Positions 49,853 to 62,750 of a stretch of 64,000 nucleotides of DNA are shown piece by piece. Source of the DNA: Euonymus europaeus (Eukaryota; Streptophyta; Magnoliopsida; Celastrales; Celastraceae); the NCBI GenBank assembly GCA_963580455.1, contig OY756962.1:16262001-16326000 (forward strand), written 5' to 3'. Both the position numbers and the translations under genes were made by a program. Below the pieces are notes generated by a model that worked only from the letters and a program-made list of their open reading frames with translations, did not search any database and was not told the DNA's origin. Position 1 is the first letter of the stretch, and each line of letters starts with the position of its first letter.

Positions 49853-52729
49853 TTGAGCAACTTCGAACCGTCAAAGTTGCTCGATGTACACATTTTATTG
49901 TTCTTCTATGTTAAATTTTATGAGTATAAGCCTCCTAGATTATTTCGATGCCAAAAAATGAAGTTTTTACAACAAATGGACAAAACTGTTAAAAGCCCCT
50001 CCATAGAGATAGTTGAGCAACTTCGGACCATCGAAGTTGCTCGGTGTACACTTTTTATTGTTATTCTATGTCAAATTTTATGAGTATAAGCTTCCAAGAT
50101 TATTTCGATTCCAAATCACCAACTTTCTATGAGAAATGGACAAAACCGTTAAAAGCTCCTACATAGAGAGAGTTGAGCAACTTCGAACCATCAAAGTTGC
50201 TCGATGTAAACTTCTTATTGTCCTTCTATGTTAAATTTTATGAGCATAAGCGTCCTAGATTATTTCGAAGCCAAAAAACGAACCTTTTACGAAAAATGGA
50301 CAAAACTGTTAAAAGGTCCTCCATAGGGAGAGTTGAGATACCTCGGACCATCAAAGTTGCTCGGTGTACACTTTTTATTGTTCTTCTATGTCAAATTTTA
50401 TGAGTATAAGCTTCCTAGATTATTTCGATGCTAAAACACCATCTTTCTATGACAAATGGAGAAAAACGTTAAAAGCCGCTCCATAGAGAGAGTTGAGCAA
50501 CTTCGGACCATCAAAGTTGCTTGGTGTACACTTTTTATTGTTATTCTATGTCAAATTTTATGAGTATAAGCTTCCAAGATTATTTCGATTCCAAATCACC
50601 AACTTTCCATGAGAAATGTACAAAACCGTTAAAAGCTCCATCATAGAGAGAGTTGAGCAACTTCGAACCACCAAGGTTGCTCGATGTACACTTTTTATTG
50701 TTCTTCTATGTTAAATTTTATGAGTATAAGCTTCCTAGATTATTTTGATGCCAAAAAATGAACTTTTTAAAACAAATGGACAAAACCGTTAAAAGCTCCT
50801 CCATAGAGAGAGTTGAGCAACTTCGGACCATCAAAGTTGCTCGGTGTACACTTTTTATTGTTCTTCCATGTCAAATTTTACGAGTATAAGCTTCCAAGAT
50901 TATTTCGATGCCAAAACACCAACTTTTTATCAAAAATGGAAAAAACCGGTAAAAGCTCCTCCATAGAGAGAGTTGAGTAACTTCGGACCAACAAAGTTTC
51001 TCGGGATACACTTTTTATTGTTCTTCTATGTCAAATTTTACGAGTATAAGCTTCCTAGATTATTTCGATTCTAAAACACCATTTTTCTATGACAAATGGA
51101 CAAAACCGTTAAAAGCCCTACATAGAGAGAGTTGAGCAACTTCGGACCATCAAAGTTGCTCGGTGTACACTTTTTATTGTTATTCTATGTCAAATTTTAT
51201 GAGTATTAGCTTCCAAGATTATTTCGATTCAAAATCACCAACTTTCTATGAGAAATGGACAAAACCGTTAAAAGCTCCTCCATAGAGAGAGTTGAACAAC
51301 TTCGGACCAACAAAGTTGCTAGGGATACACTTTTTATTGTTCTTCTTTATTAAATTTTATGAGTATAAGCTTCCTAGATTATTTCGATGCTAAAACACCA
51401 TCTATCTATGAAAAATCGACAAAACCGTTAAAAGCCCCTCCATAGAGAGAGTTGACAACCTCGGACCATCAAAGATGCTCGGTGTACACTTTTTATTGTC
51501 CTTCTGTGTCAAATTTTACGAGTATAAGCTTCCAAGATTATTTCGATGCCAAAACACCAACTTTTTATCACAGATGGACAAAACCGTTAAAAGCTCCTCC
51601 ATAGAGAGAGTTGAGCAACTTCGGACCAACAAAGTTGCACGGGATACACTTTTTATTGTTCTTCTTTGTCAAATTTTACGAGTATAAGCTTCCTAGATTA
51701 TTTCGATGCTAAAACACCATCTTTCTATGACAAATGGACAAAACCGTTAAAAGCCCCTCCATAGAGAGAGTTGAGCAACTTCTAACCATCAAAGTTGCTC
51801 GGTGTACACTTTTTATTGTTATTCTATGTCAAATTTTATGAGTATAAGCTTTCAAGATTATTTCGATTCCAAATCACCAACTTCCTTGAGAAATGGACAT
51901 AACCGTTAAAAGCTCTTCCATAGAGAGAGTTGAACAACTTCGAACCATCAAAGTTGCTTGATGTACACTTTTTATTGTTCTTCTATTTAAAATTTTACGA
52001 GTATAAGCTTCCTATATTATTTCGATGTTAAAACACCAACTTTTTATCACAGATGGACAAAACCGTTAAAAGCTCCTCCATAGAGAGAGTTGAGCAACTT
52101 CGGACCAACAAAGTTGCACGTGATACACTTTTTATTGTTCTTCTTTGTCAAATTTTAAGAGTATAAGCTTCCAAGATTATTTCGATTCAAAATCACCAAC
52201 TTTCTATGAGAAATAGACAAAATCGTTAAAATCCCCTCCATAGAGAGAGTTGAGCAATTTCTGACGATCAAAGTTGCTCGGTGTACACTTTTTATTGTTA
52301 TTCTATGTCAAATTTTATGAGTATAAGCTTTCAAGATTATTTCGATTCCAAATCACCAACTTCCTATGAGAAATGGACGAAACCGTTAAAAGCTTCTCCA
52401 TAGAGAGAGTTGAGCAACTTCGAACCATCAAAGTTGCTTGATGTACACTTTTTATTGTTCTTCTATTTAAAATTTTATTATTATAAGCTTTCTAGATTAT
52501 TTCGATGGTAAAACACTATCTTTCTATGATAAATGGACAAAACCATTAAAAGCCCCTACATAGAGAGAGTTGAGCAACTTCATACCATCAAAATTGCTCG
52601 CTGTACACTTTTTATTGTGATTCTATGTCAAATTTTATGAGTATAAGCTTCCTAGATTATTTCGATTCCAAATCACCAACTTTCTATTAGAAATGGACAA
52701 AACCGTAAAAAGCTCCTCCATAGAGAGAG
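49853..52729 (+). repeat. 18-mer HOR unit of mixed ancestry (2877 bp)
   Basis: Anchor-to-anchor distance returns to 2877 and the order matches 5739-8615 at offset 44114. The left part (to about 50.4 kb) carries markers of the preceding 12- to 16-mers (acacattttattg, agagatagttgag). The middle (50.9-51.9 kb) has aaaaccggtaaaag and ccatctatctatg like the 13-mers. The right part (from about 52.0 kb) has cttcataccatc like units 2 and 3 of the first 18-mer array. It is a mosaic. Confidence 0.87.
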
Positions 52730-55700
52730 TTGAGCAACTTCGAACCGTCAAAGTTGCTCGATGTACACTTTTTAGTGTTCTTCTATGTTAAATTTTATGA
52801 GTATAAGCCTCCTAGATTATTTCGATGCCAAAAAATGAAGTTTTTACAACAAATGGACAAAACTGTTAAAAGCCCCTCTATAGAGAGAGTTGAGCAACTT
52901 CGGACCATCGAAGTTGCTCGGTGTACACTTTTTATTGTTATTCTATGTCAAATTTTATGAGTATAAGCTTCCAAGCTTATTTCGATTCCAAATCACCAAC
53001 TTTCTATGAGAAATGGACAAAACCGTTAAAAGCTCCTACATAGAGAGAGTTGAGCAACTTCGAACCATCAAAGTTGCTCGATGTAAACTTCTTATTGTCC
53101 TTCTATGTTAAATTTTATGAGCATAAGCGTCCTAGATTATTTCGAAGCCAAAAAACGAACCTTTTACGAAAAATGGACAAAACTGTTAAAAGGTCCTCCA
53201 TAGGGAGAGTTGAGATACCTCGGACCATCAAAGTTGCTCGGTGTACACTTTTTATTGTTCTTCTATGTCAAATTTTATGAGTATACGCTTCCTAGATTAT
53301 TTCGATGCTAAAACACCATCTTTCTATGACAAATGGAGAAAACCGTTAAAAGCCCCTCCATAGAGAGAGTTGAGCAACTTCGGACCATCAAAGTTGCTTG
53401 GTGTACACTTTTTATTGTTATTCTATGTCAAATTTTATGAGTATAAGCTTCCAAGATTATTTCGATTCCAAATCACCAACTTTCCATGAGAAATGTACAA
53501 AACCGTTAAAAGCTCCACCATAGAGAGAGTTGAGCAACTTCGAACCACAAAGGTTGCTCGATGTACACTTTTTATTGTTCTTCTATGTTAAATTTTATGA
53601 GTATAAGCTTCCTAGATTATTTCGATGCCAAAAAATGAACTTTTTAAAACGAATGGACAAAACCGTTAAAAGCTCCTCCATAGAGAGAGTTGAGCAACTT
53701 CGGACCATCAAAGTTGCTCGGTGTACACTTTTTATTGTTCTTCCATGTCATATTTTACGAGTATAAGCTTCCAAGATTATTTCGATGCCAAAACACCAAC
53801 TTTTTATTACAAATGGAAAAAACCGTTAAAAGCTCCTCCATAGAGAGAGTTGAGTAACTTCGAACCATCAAAGTTGCTCGATGTAAAATTTTTATTGTTC
53901 TTCTATGTTAAATTGTATGAGTATAAGCTTCCTAGATTATTTCGATGCCGAAAAATGAACTTTTTAAAACAAATGGACAAAACCGTTAAAAGTTCCTCCA
54001 TAGAGAGAGTTGAGCAACTTCGGACCATCAAAGTTGCTCGGTGTACACTTTTTATTGTTCTTCTATGTTAAATTTTACGAGTATAAGCTTCCTAGATTAT
54101 TTCGATGAGAAAAAACAAACTTTTTACGACAAATGGACAAAACCGTTAAAATCTCCTCCATAGAGAGAGTTGAGCAACTTCGGACCTTTAAAGTTGCTCG
54201 GTGTACACTTTTTATTATTCTTCTATGTCAAATTTTACGAGTATAAACTTCCAAGATTATTTCGACTCCAAATCACCAGCTTTCTATGAGAAATGGACAA
54301 AACCGTTAAATGCTCCTCCATAGAGAGTGTGGAGCAACTTCGAACCATCAAAGTTTTTCGATGTACACTTTTTATTTTTCTTCTATGTTAAATTTTATGA
54401 GTATAAGCTTCCTAGATTATTTCGATGCCAAAAAACGAACTTTTTACGACAAATGGAAAAAACCGTTAAAAGCCCCTCCATAGAGAGAGTTGAGCAACTT
54501 CAGACCATCAAAGTTGCTCGGTGTACACTTTTTATTGTTATTCTATGTCAAATTTTATGAGTATAAGCTTCCAAGATTATTTCGATTCCAAATCACCAAC
54601 TTTCTATGAGAAATGGAAAAAACCGTTAAAAGCTCCTTCATAGAGAGAGTTGAGCAACTTCGAACCATCAAAGTTGCTCGATGTAAATTTTTTATTGTTC
54701 TTCTATGTTAAATTGTATGAGTATAAGCTTCCTAGATTATTTCGATGCCAAAAAATGAACTTTTTAAAACAAATGGACAAAACCGTTAAAAGCTCCTCCA
54801 TAGAGAGAGTTGAGCAACTTCGGACCATCAAAGTTGCTCGGTGTACACTTTTTATTGTTCTTCCATGTCAAATTTTACGAGTATAAGCTTCCAGGATTAT
54901 TTCGATGCCAAAACACCAACTTTTTATCATATATGGAAAAAACCGTTAAAAGCTCCTCCATAGAGAGAGTTGAGTAACTTCGGACCAACAAAGTTTCTCG
55001 GGATACACTTTTTATTGTTCTTCTATGTCAAATTTTACGAGTATAAGCTTCCTAGATTATTTCGATTCTAAAACACCATTTTTCTATGACAAATGGACAA
55101 AACCGTTAAAAGCCCTCCATATAGAGAGTTGAGCAACTTCGGACCATCAAAGTTGCTCGGTGTACACTTTTTATTGTTATTCTATGTCAAATTTTATGAG
55201 TATTAGCTTCCAAGATTATTTCGATTCAAAATCACCAACTTTCTATGAGAAATGGACAAAACCGTTAAAAGCTCCTCCATAGAGAGAGTTGAACAACTTC
55301 GGACCAACAAAGTTGCTGGGGATACACTTTTTATTGTTCTTCTTTATTAAATTTTACGAGTATAAGCTTTCTAGATTATTTCGATGCTAAAACACCATCT
55401 TTCTATGAAAAATCGACAAAACCGTTAAAAGCCCCACCATAGAGAGAGTTGACAACCTCGGACCATCAAAGATGCTCGGTGTACACTTTTTATTGTCCTT
55501 CTGTGTCAAATTTTACGAGTATAAGCTTCCAAGATTATTTCGATGCCAAAACACCAACTTTTTATCACAGATGGACAAAACCGTTAAAAGCTCCTCCATA
55601 GAGAGAGTTGAGCAACTTCGGACCAACAAAGATGCACGGGATACACTTTTTATTGTTCTTCTTTGTCAAATTTTACGAGTATAAGCTTCCTAGATTATTT

Positions 55701-56560
55701 CGATGCTAAAACACCATCTTTCTATGACAAATGGACAAAACCGTTAAAAGCCCCTCCATAGAGAGAGTTGAGCAATTTCTGACCATCAAAGTTGCTCGGT
55801 GTACACTTTTTATTGTTATTCTATGTCAAATTTTATGAGTATAAGCTTTCAAGATTATTTCGATTCCAAATCTCCAACTTCCTTGAGAAATTGACATAAC
55901 CGTTAAAAGCTCTTCCATAGAGAGAGTTGAGAAACTTCGAACCATCAAAGTTGCTTGATGTACACTTTTTATTGTTCTTCTATTTAAAATTTTACGAGTA
56001 TAAGCTTCCTATATTATTTCGATGTTAAAACACCATCTTTCTTTGACAAATGGACAAAACCGTTAAAAGCCCCTCCATAGAGAGAGTTGAGCAACTTCGG
56101 ATCATCAAAGTTGCTCGGTGTACACTTTTTATTGTTCTTCTATGTCAAATTTTACGCGTTTAATCTTCCAAGATTATTTCGATTCCAAATCATCAACTTT
56201 CTATGAGAAATGGACAAAACCGTTAAAAGCTCCTCCATAGAGAGTGTGGAGCAACTTCGGACCATCGAAGTTGCTCGATGTACACTTTTTATTGTTCTTC
56301 TATGTTAAATTTTACGAGTATAAGCTTCCTAGATTATTTCGATGAGAAAAAACAAACTTTTTACGACAAATGGACAAAACCGTTAAAATCTCCTCCATAG
56401 AGAGAGTTGAGCAACTTCGGACCTTTAAAGTTGCTCGGTGTACACTTTTTATTATTCTTCTATGTCAAATTTTACGAGTATAAACTTCCAAGATTATTTC
56501 GACTCCAAATCACCAACTTTCTATGAGAAATGGACAAAACCGTTAAATGCTCCTCCATAG
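52030..56560 (+). repeat. Duplicate of 7.9-12.29 kb (offset ~44.1 kb)
   Basis: Rare markers occur in the same order in both places: chimeric monomer at 7918/52032, cttcataccatc at 8465/52579, ctctatagag at 8763/52877, gtatacgcttcc at 9167/53281, aaacgaatgg at 9534/53648, and the gtgtggagcaac monomer at 10213/54327. After 11.7 kb the offset grows by 159 to about 44272, because one monomer present here (near 55.84-55.99 kb) is missing from the other copy. The match ends at 12291/56563. Confidence 0.88.
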
Positions 56561-56562
56561 AG

Positions 56563-57244
56563 AGAGTTGAGTAACTTCGGACCAACAAAGTTTCTCGGGA
56601 TACACTTTTTATTGTTCTTCTATGTCAAATTTTACGAGTATAAGCTTCCTAGATTATTTCGATTCTAAAACACCATTTTTCTATGACAAATGGACAAAAC
56701 CGTTAAAAGCCCTCCATAGAGAGAGTTGAGCAACTTCGGACCATCAAAGTTGCCCGGTGTACACTTTTTATTGTTATTCTATGTCAAATTTTATGAGTAT
56801 TAGCTTCCAAGATTATTTCGATTCAAAATCACCAACTTTCTATGAGAAATGGACAAAACCGTTAAAAGCTCCTCCATAGAGAGAGTTGAACAACTTCGGA
56901 CCAACAAAGTTGCTGGGGATACACTTTTTATTGTTCTTCTTTATTAAATTTTATGAGTATAAGCTTCCTAGATTATTTCGATGCTAAAACACCATCTTTC
57001 TATGAAAAATCGACAAAACCGTTAAAAGCCCCTCCATAGAGAGAGTTGACAACCTCGGACCATCAAAGATGCTCGGTGTACACTTTTTATTGTCCTTCTG
57101 TGTCAAATTTTACAAGTATAAGCTTCCAAGATTATTTCGATGCCAAAACACCAACTTTTTATCACAGATGGACAAAACCGTTAAAAGCTCCTCCATAGAG
57201 AGAGTTGAGCAACTTCGGACCAACAAAGTTGCACGGGATACACT
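56563..57244 (+). repeat. Short mosaic segment before the 12-mer array
   Basis: Four monomers repeating the order of 54.97-55.6 kb: tttctcgggatac, cattttt with aaagccctcc, gttgctggggatac, and ttgacaacctcgg. The last monomer breaks at about 57.24 kb, where gcacgggatacac runs into tttttatttttcttc, joining two subtypes that are not neighbours elsewhere. That junction is the left edge of the 1918-bp array. Confidence 0.8.
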
Positions 57245-60200
57245 TTTTATTTTTCTTCTATGTTAAATTTTATGAGTATAAGCTTACTAGATTATTTCGA
57301 TGCCAAAAAACGAACTTTTTACGACAAATGGAAAAAACCGTTAAATGCCCCTCCATAGAGAGAGTTGAGCAACTTCAGACCATCAAAGTTGCTCGGTGTA
57401 CACTTTTTATTGTTATTCTATGTCAAATTTTATGAGTATAAGCTTCCACGATTATTTCGATTCCAAATCACCAACTTTCTATGAGAAATGGACAAAACCA
57501 TTAAAAGCTCCTCCATAGAGAGAGTTGAGCAACTTCGAACCATCAAAGTTGCTCGATGTAAACTTTTTATTGTTCTTCTATGTTAAATTGTATGAGTATA
57601 AGCTTCCTAGATTATTTCGATGCCAAAAAATGAACTTTTTAAAACAAATGGACAAAACCGTTAAAAGCTCCTCCATAGAGAGAGTTGGGCAACTTCGGAC
57701 CATCAAAGTTGCTCGGTGTACAGTTTTTATTGTTCTTCCATGTCAAATTTTACGAGTATAAGCTTCCAGGATTATTTCGATGCCAAAACACCAACTTCCT
57801 TGAGAAATGGACATAACCGTTAAAGGCTCTTCCATAGAGAGAGTTGAGCAACTTCGAACCATCAAAGTTGCTTGATGTACACTTTTTATTGTTCTTCTAT
57901 TTAAAATTTTACGAGTATAAGCTTCCTATATTATTTCGATGTTAAAACACCATCTTTCTTTGACAAATGGACAAAACCGTTAAAAGCCCCTCCATAGAGA
58001 GAGTGGAGAAACTTCGGATCATCAAAGTTGCTCGGTGTACACTTTTTATTGTTCTTCTATGTCAAATTTTACGTGTTTAATCTTCCAAGATTATTTCGAT
58101 TCCAAATCATCAACTTTCTATGAGAAATGGACAAAACCGTTAAAAGCTCCTCCATAGAGAGTGTGGAGCAACTTCGGACCATCGAAGTTGCTCGATGTAC
58201 ACTTTTTATTGTTCTTCTACGTTAAATTTTACGAGTATAAGCTTCCTAGATTATTTCGATGAGAAAAAACAAACTTTTTACGACAAATGGACAAAACCGT
58301 TAAAATGTCCTCCATAGAGAGAGTTGAGCAACTTCGGACCTTTAAAGTTGCTCGGTGTACACTTTTTATTATTCTTCTATGTCAAATTTTACGAGTATAA
58401 ACTTCCAAGATTATTTCGACTCCAAATCACCAACTTTCTATGAGAAATGGACAAAACCGTTAAATGCTCCTCCATAGAGAGCGTGGAGCAACTTCGAACC
58501 ATCAAAGTTTTTCGATGTACACTTTTTATTTTTCTTCTATGTTAAATTTTATGAGTATAAGCTTCCTAGATTATTTCGATGCCAAAAAACGAACTTTTTA
58601 CGACAAATGGAAAAAACCGTTAAAAGCCTCTCCATAGAGAGAGTTGAGCAACTTCAGACCATCAAAGTTGCTCGGTGTACACTTTTTATTGTTATTCTAT
58701 GTCAAATTTTATGAGTATAAGCTTCCACGATTATTTCGATTCCAAATCACCAACTTTCTATGAGAAATGGACAAAACCGTTAAAAGCTCCTCCATAGAGA
58801 GAGTTGAGCAACTTCGAACCATCAAAGTTGCTCGATGTAAACTTTTTATTGTTCTTCTATGTTAAATTGTATGAGTATAAGCTTCCTAGATTATTTCGAT
58901 GCCAAAAAATGAACTTTTTAAAACAAATGGACAAAACCGTTAAAAGCTCCTCCATAGAGAGAGTTGAGCAACTTCGGACCATCAAAGTTGCTCGGTGTAC
59001 GCTTTTTATTGTTCTTCCATGTCAAATTTTACGAGTATAAGCTTCCAGTATTATTTCGATGCCAAAACACCAACTTCCTTGAGAAATGGACATAACCGTT
59101 AAAAGCTCTTCCATAGAGAGAGTTGAGCAACTTCGAACCATCAAAGTTTTTCGATGTACACTTTTTATTTTTCTTCTATAATAAATTATATGAGTATAAG
59201 CTTACAAGATTATTTCGATGCCAAAAAACGAACTTTTTACGACAAATGGAAAAAACCGTTAAATGCCCCTCCATAGAGAGAGTTGAGCAACTTCAGACCA
59301 TCAAAGTTGCTCGGTGTACACTTTTTATTGTTATTCTATGTCAAATTTTATGAGTATAAGCTTCCACGATTATTTCGATTCCAAATCACCAACTTTCTAT
59401 GAGAAATGGACAAAACCGTTAAAAGCTCCTCCATAGAGAGAGTTGAGCAACTTCGAACCATCAAAGTTGCTCGATGTAAACTTTTTATTGTTCTTCTATG
59501 TTAAATTGTATGAGTATAAGCTTCCTAGATTATTTCGATGCCAAAAAATGAACTTTTTAAAACAAACGGACAAAACCGTTAAAAGCTCCTCCATAGAGAG
59601 AGTTGGGCAACTTCGGACCATCAAAGTTGCTCGGTGTACACTTTTTATTGTTCTTCCATGTGAAATTTTACGAGTATAAGCTTCCAGGATTATTTCGATG
59701 CCAAAACACCAACTTCCTTGAGAAATGGACATAACCGTTAAAAGCTCTTCCATAGAGAGAGTTGAGCAACTTCGAACAATGAAAGTTGCTTGATGTACAC
59801 TTTTTATTGTTCTTCTATTTAAAATTTTACGAGTATAAGCTTCCTATATTATTTCGATGTTAAAACACCATCTTTCTTTGACAAATGGACAAAACCGTTA
59901 AAAGCCCCTCCATAGAGAGAGTGGAGAAACTTCGGATCATCAAAGTTGCTCGGTGTACAATTTTTATTGTTCTTCTATGTCAAATTTTACGTGTTTAATC
60001 TTCCAAGATTATTTCGATTCCAAATCATCAACTTTCTATGAGAAATGGACAAAACCGTTAAAAGCTCCTCCATAGAGAGTGTGGAGCAACTTCGGACCAT
60101 CGAAGTTGCTCGATGTACACTTTTTATTGTTCTTCTATGTTAAATTTTACGAATATAAGCTTCCTAGATTATTTCGATGAGAAAAAACAAACTTTTTACG

Positions 60201-61526
60201 ACAAATGGACAAAACCGTTAAAATCTCCTCCATAGAGAGAGTTGAGCAACTTCGGACCTTTAAAGTCGCTCGGTGTACACTTTTTATTATTCTTCTATGT
60301 CAAATTTTACGAGTCTAAGCTTCCAAGATTATTTCGACTCCAAATCACCAACTTTCTATGAGAAATGGACAAAACCGTTAAATGCTCCTCCATAGAGAGT
60401 GTGGAGCAACTTCGAACCATCAAAGTTTTTCGATGTACACTTTTTATTTTTCTTCTATGTTAAATTTTATGAGTATAAGCTTCCTAGATTATTTCGATGC
60501 CAAAAAACGAACTTTTTACGACAAATGGAAAAAACCGTTAAAAGCCCCTCCATAGAGAGAGTTGAGCAACTTCAGACCATCAAAGTTGCTCGGTGTACAC
60601 TTTTTATTGTTATTCTATGTCAAATTTTATGAGTATAAGCTTCCACGATTATTTCGATTCCAAATCACCAACTTTCTATGAGAAATGGACAAAACCGTTA
60701 AAAGCTCCTCCATAGAGAGAGTTGAGCAACTTCGAACCATCAAAGTTGCTCGATGTAAACTTTTTATTGTTCATCTATGTTAAATTGTATGAGTATAAGC
60801 TTCCTAGATTATTTCGATGCCAAAAAATGAACTTTTTAAAACAAACGGACAAAACCGTTAAAAGCTCCTCCATAGAGAGAGTTGGGCAACTTCGGACCAT
60901 CAAAGTTGCTCGGTGTACACTTTTTATTGTTCTTCCATGTCAAATTTTACGAGTATAAGCTTCCAGTATTATTTCGATGCCAAAACACCAACTTCCTTGA
61001 GAAATGGACATAACCGTTAAAAGCTCTTCCATAGAGAGAGTTGAGCAACTTCGAACCATCAAAGTTTTTCGATGTACACTTTTTATTTTTCTTCTATGTT
61101 AAATTTTATGAGTATAAGCTTCCTAGATTATTTCGATGCCAAAAAACGAACTTTTTATGACAAATGGAAAAAACCGTTAAATGCCCCTCCATAGAGAGAG
61201 TTGAGCAACTTCAGACCATCAAAGTTGCTCGGTGTACACTTTTTATTGTTATTCTATGTCAAATTTTATGAGTATAAGCTTCCACGATTATTTCGATTCC
61301 AAATCACCAACTTTCTATGAGAAATGGACAAAACCGTTAAAAGCTCCTCCATAGAGAGAGTTGAGCAACTTCGAACCATCAAAGTTGCTCGATGTAAACT
61401 TTTTATTGTTCTTCTATGTTAAATTGTATGAGTATAAGCTTCCTAGATTATTTCGATGCCAAAAAATGAACTTTTTAAAACAAATGGACAAAACCGTTAA
61501 AAGCTCCTCCATAGAGAGAGTTGAGT
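57245..61526 (+). repeat. 12-mer HOR array, 1918-bp period, ~2.2 copies
   Basis: Landmarks recur at 1918 bases: 57205/59123/61041, 57525/59443 and 58804/60722. The two bases missing from 1920 are the cttccttgag deletions, two per unit. The subtypes differ from those of the equally long 12-mer at 47.9 kb, so the same length arose twice. Each unit holds a nested duplication of about four monomers (58.48-59.12 kb resembles 59.12-59.76 kb at offset 639). Point changes separate copies, for example aaacaaacgg near 59.56 and 60.84 kb. Confidence 0.9.
57775..57815 (+). repeat. Chimeric monomer (junction type 2)
   Basis: The left half (cttccaggattatttcgatgcc) normally leads to caactttttatcacatatgg. 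Here it runs into caacttccttgagaaatgg, which elsewhere follows tttcaagattatttcgattcc. The switch lies in the shared caccaact. The same chimera is near 59.06, 59.70 and 60.98 kb, two per 1918-bp unit, and it marks the exchange that built that array. Confidence 0.82.
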
Positions 61527-62750
61527 AACTTCGGACCAACAAAGTTTCTCGGGATACACTTTTTATTGTTCTTCTATGTCAAATTTTACGAGTATAAGCT
61601 TCCTCGATTATTTCGATTCTAAAACACCATTTTTCTATGACAAATGGACAAAACCGTTAAAAGCCCTCCATAGAGAGAGTTGAGCAACTTCGGACCATCA
61701 AAGTTGCTCGGTGTACACTTTTTATTGTTATTCTATGTCAAATTTTATGAGTATTAGCTTCCAAAATTATTTCGATTCAAAATCACCAACTACCTATGAG
61801 AAATGGACAAAACCGTTAAAAGCTCCTCCATAGAGAGAGTTGAGCAACTTCGGACCAACAAAGTTGCTGGGGATACACTTTTAATTGTTCTTCTTTGTTA
61901 AATTTTACGAGTATAAGCTTCCTAGATTATTTCGATGCTAAAACACCATCTTTCTATGAAAAATCGACAAAACCGTTAAAAGCCCTTCATTGAGAGAGTT
62001 GACAACTTCGGACCATCAAAGATGCTCGGTGTACACTTTTTATTGTCCTTCTGTGTCAAATTTTACAAGTATAAGCTTCCAAGATTATTTCGATGCCAAA
62101 ACACCAACTTTTTATCACAGATGGACAAAACCGTTAAAAGCTGCTCCATAGAGAGAGTTGAGCAACTTCGGACCAACGAAGTTGCTCGGGATACACTTTT
62201 TATTGTTCTTATTTGTCAAATTTTACGAGTATAAGCTTCCTAGATTATTTCGATGCAAAAACACCATCTTTCTATGACAAATGGACAAAACGATTAAAAG
62301 CCCCTCCATAGAGAGAGTTGAGCAACTTCTGACCATCAAAGTTGCTCGGTGTACACTTTTTATTGTTATTCTATGTCAAATTTTATGAGTATAAGCTTTC
62401 AAGATTATTTCGATTCCAAATCACCAACTTCCTTGAGAAATGGACAAAACCGTTAAAAGCTCTTCCATAGAGAGAGTTGAGCAACTTCGAACCATCAAAG
62501 TTGCTTGATGTACACTTTTTATTGTTCTTCTATTTATAATTTTACGAGTATAAGCTTCCTATATTATTTCGATGTTAAAACACCATCTTTCTTTGACAAA
62601 TGGACAAAACCGTTAAAAGCCCCTCCGTAGAGAGAGTTGAGCAACTTCGGATCATCAAAGTTGCTCGGTGTACACTTTTTATTTTTCTTCTATGTCAAAT
62701 TTTACGTGTTTAATCTTCCAAGATTATTTCGATTCCAAATCACCAACTTT
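61527..62750 (+). repeat. Copy of 54.98-56.20 kb
   Basis: Collinear at an offset of about 6550, with ttgagtaacttcggaccaac, aaagccctcc, the ttgacaac monomer at about 62.0 kb and cttccttgag near 62.43 kb in the same order. It carries more private changes than most blocks (ttccaaaattatttcg, aactacctatgag, ctgctccatag, ccaacgaagttgc, ctccgtagag), which suggests an older split or lower homogenisation pressure. Confidence 0.83.

Noticed and set aside
59496..59753. Minus-strand open frame of 85 codons
   Set aside because: It spans parts of two satellite monomers, is open only because of local point variants, and has no counterpart in neighbouring copies. Nothing suggests translation.
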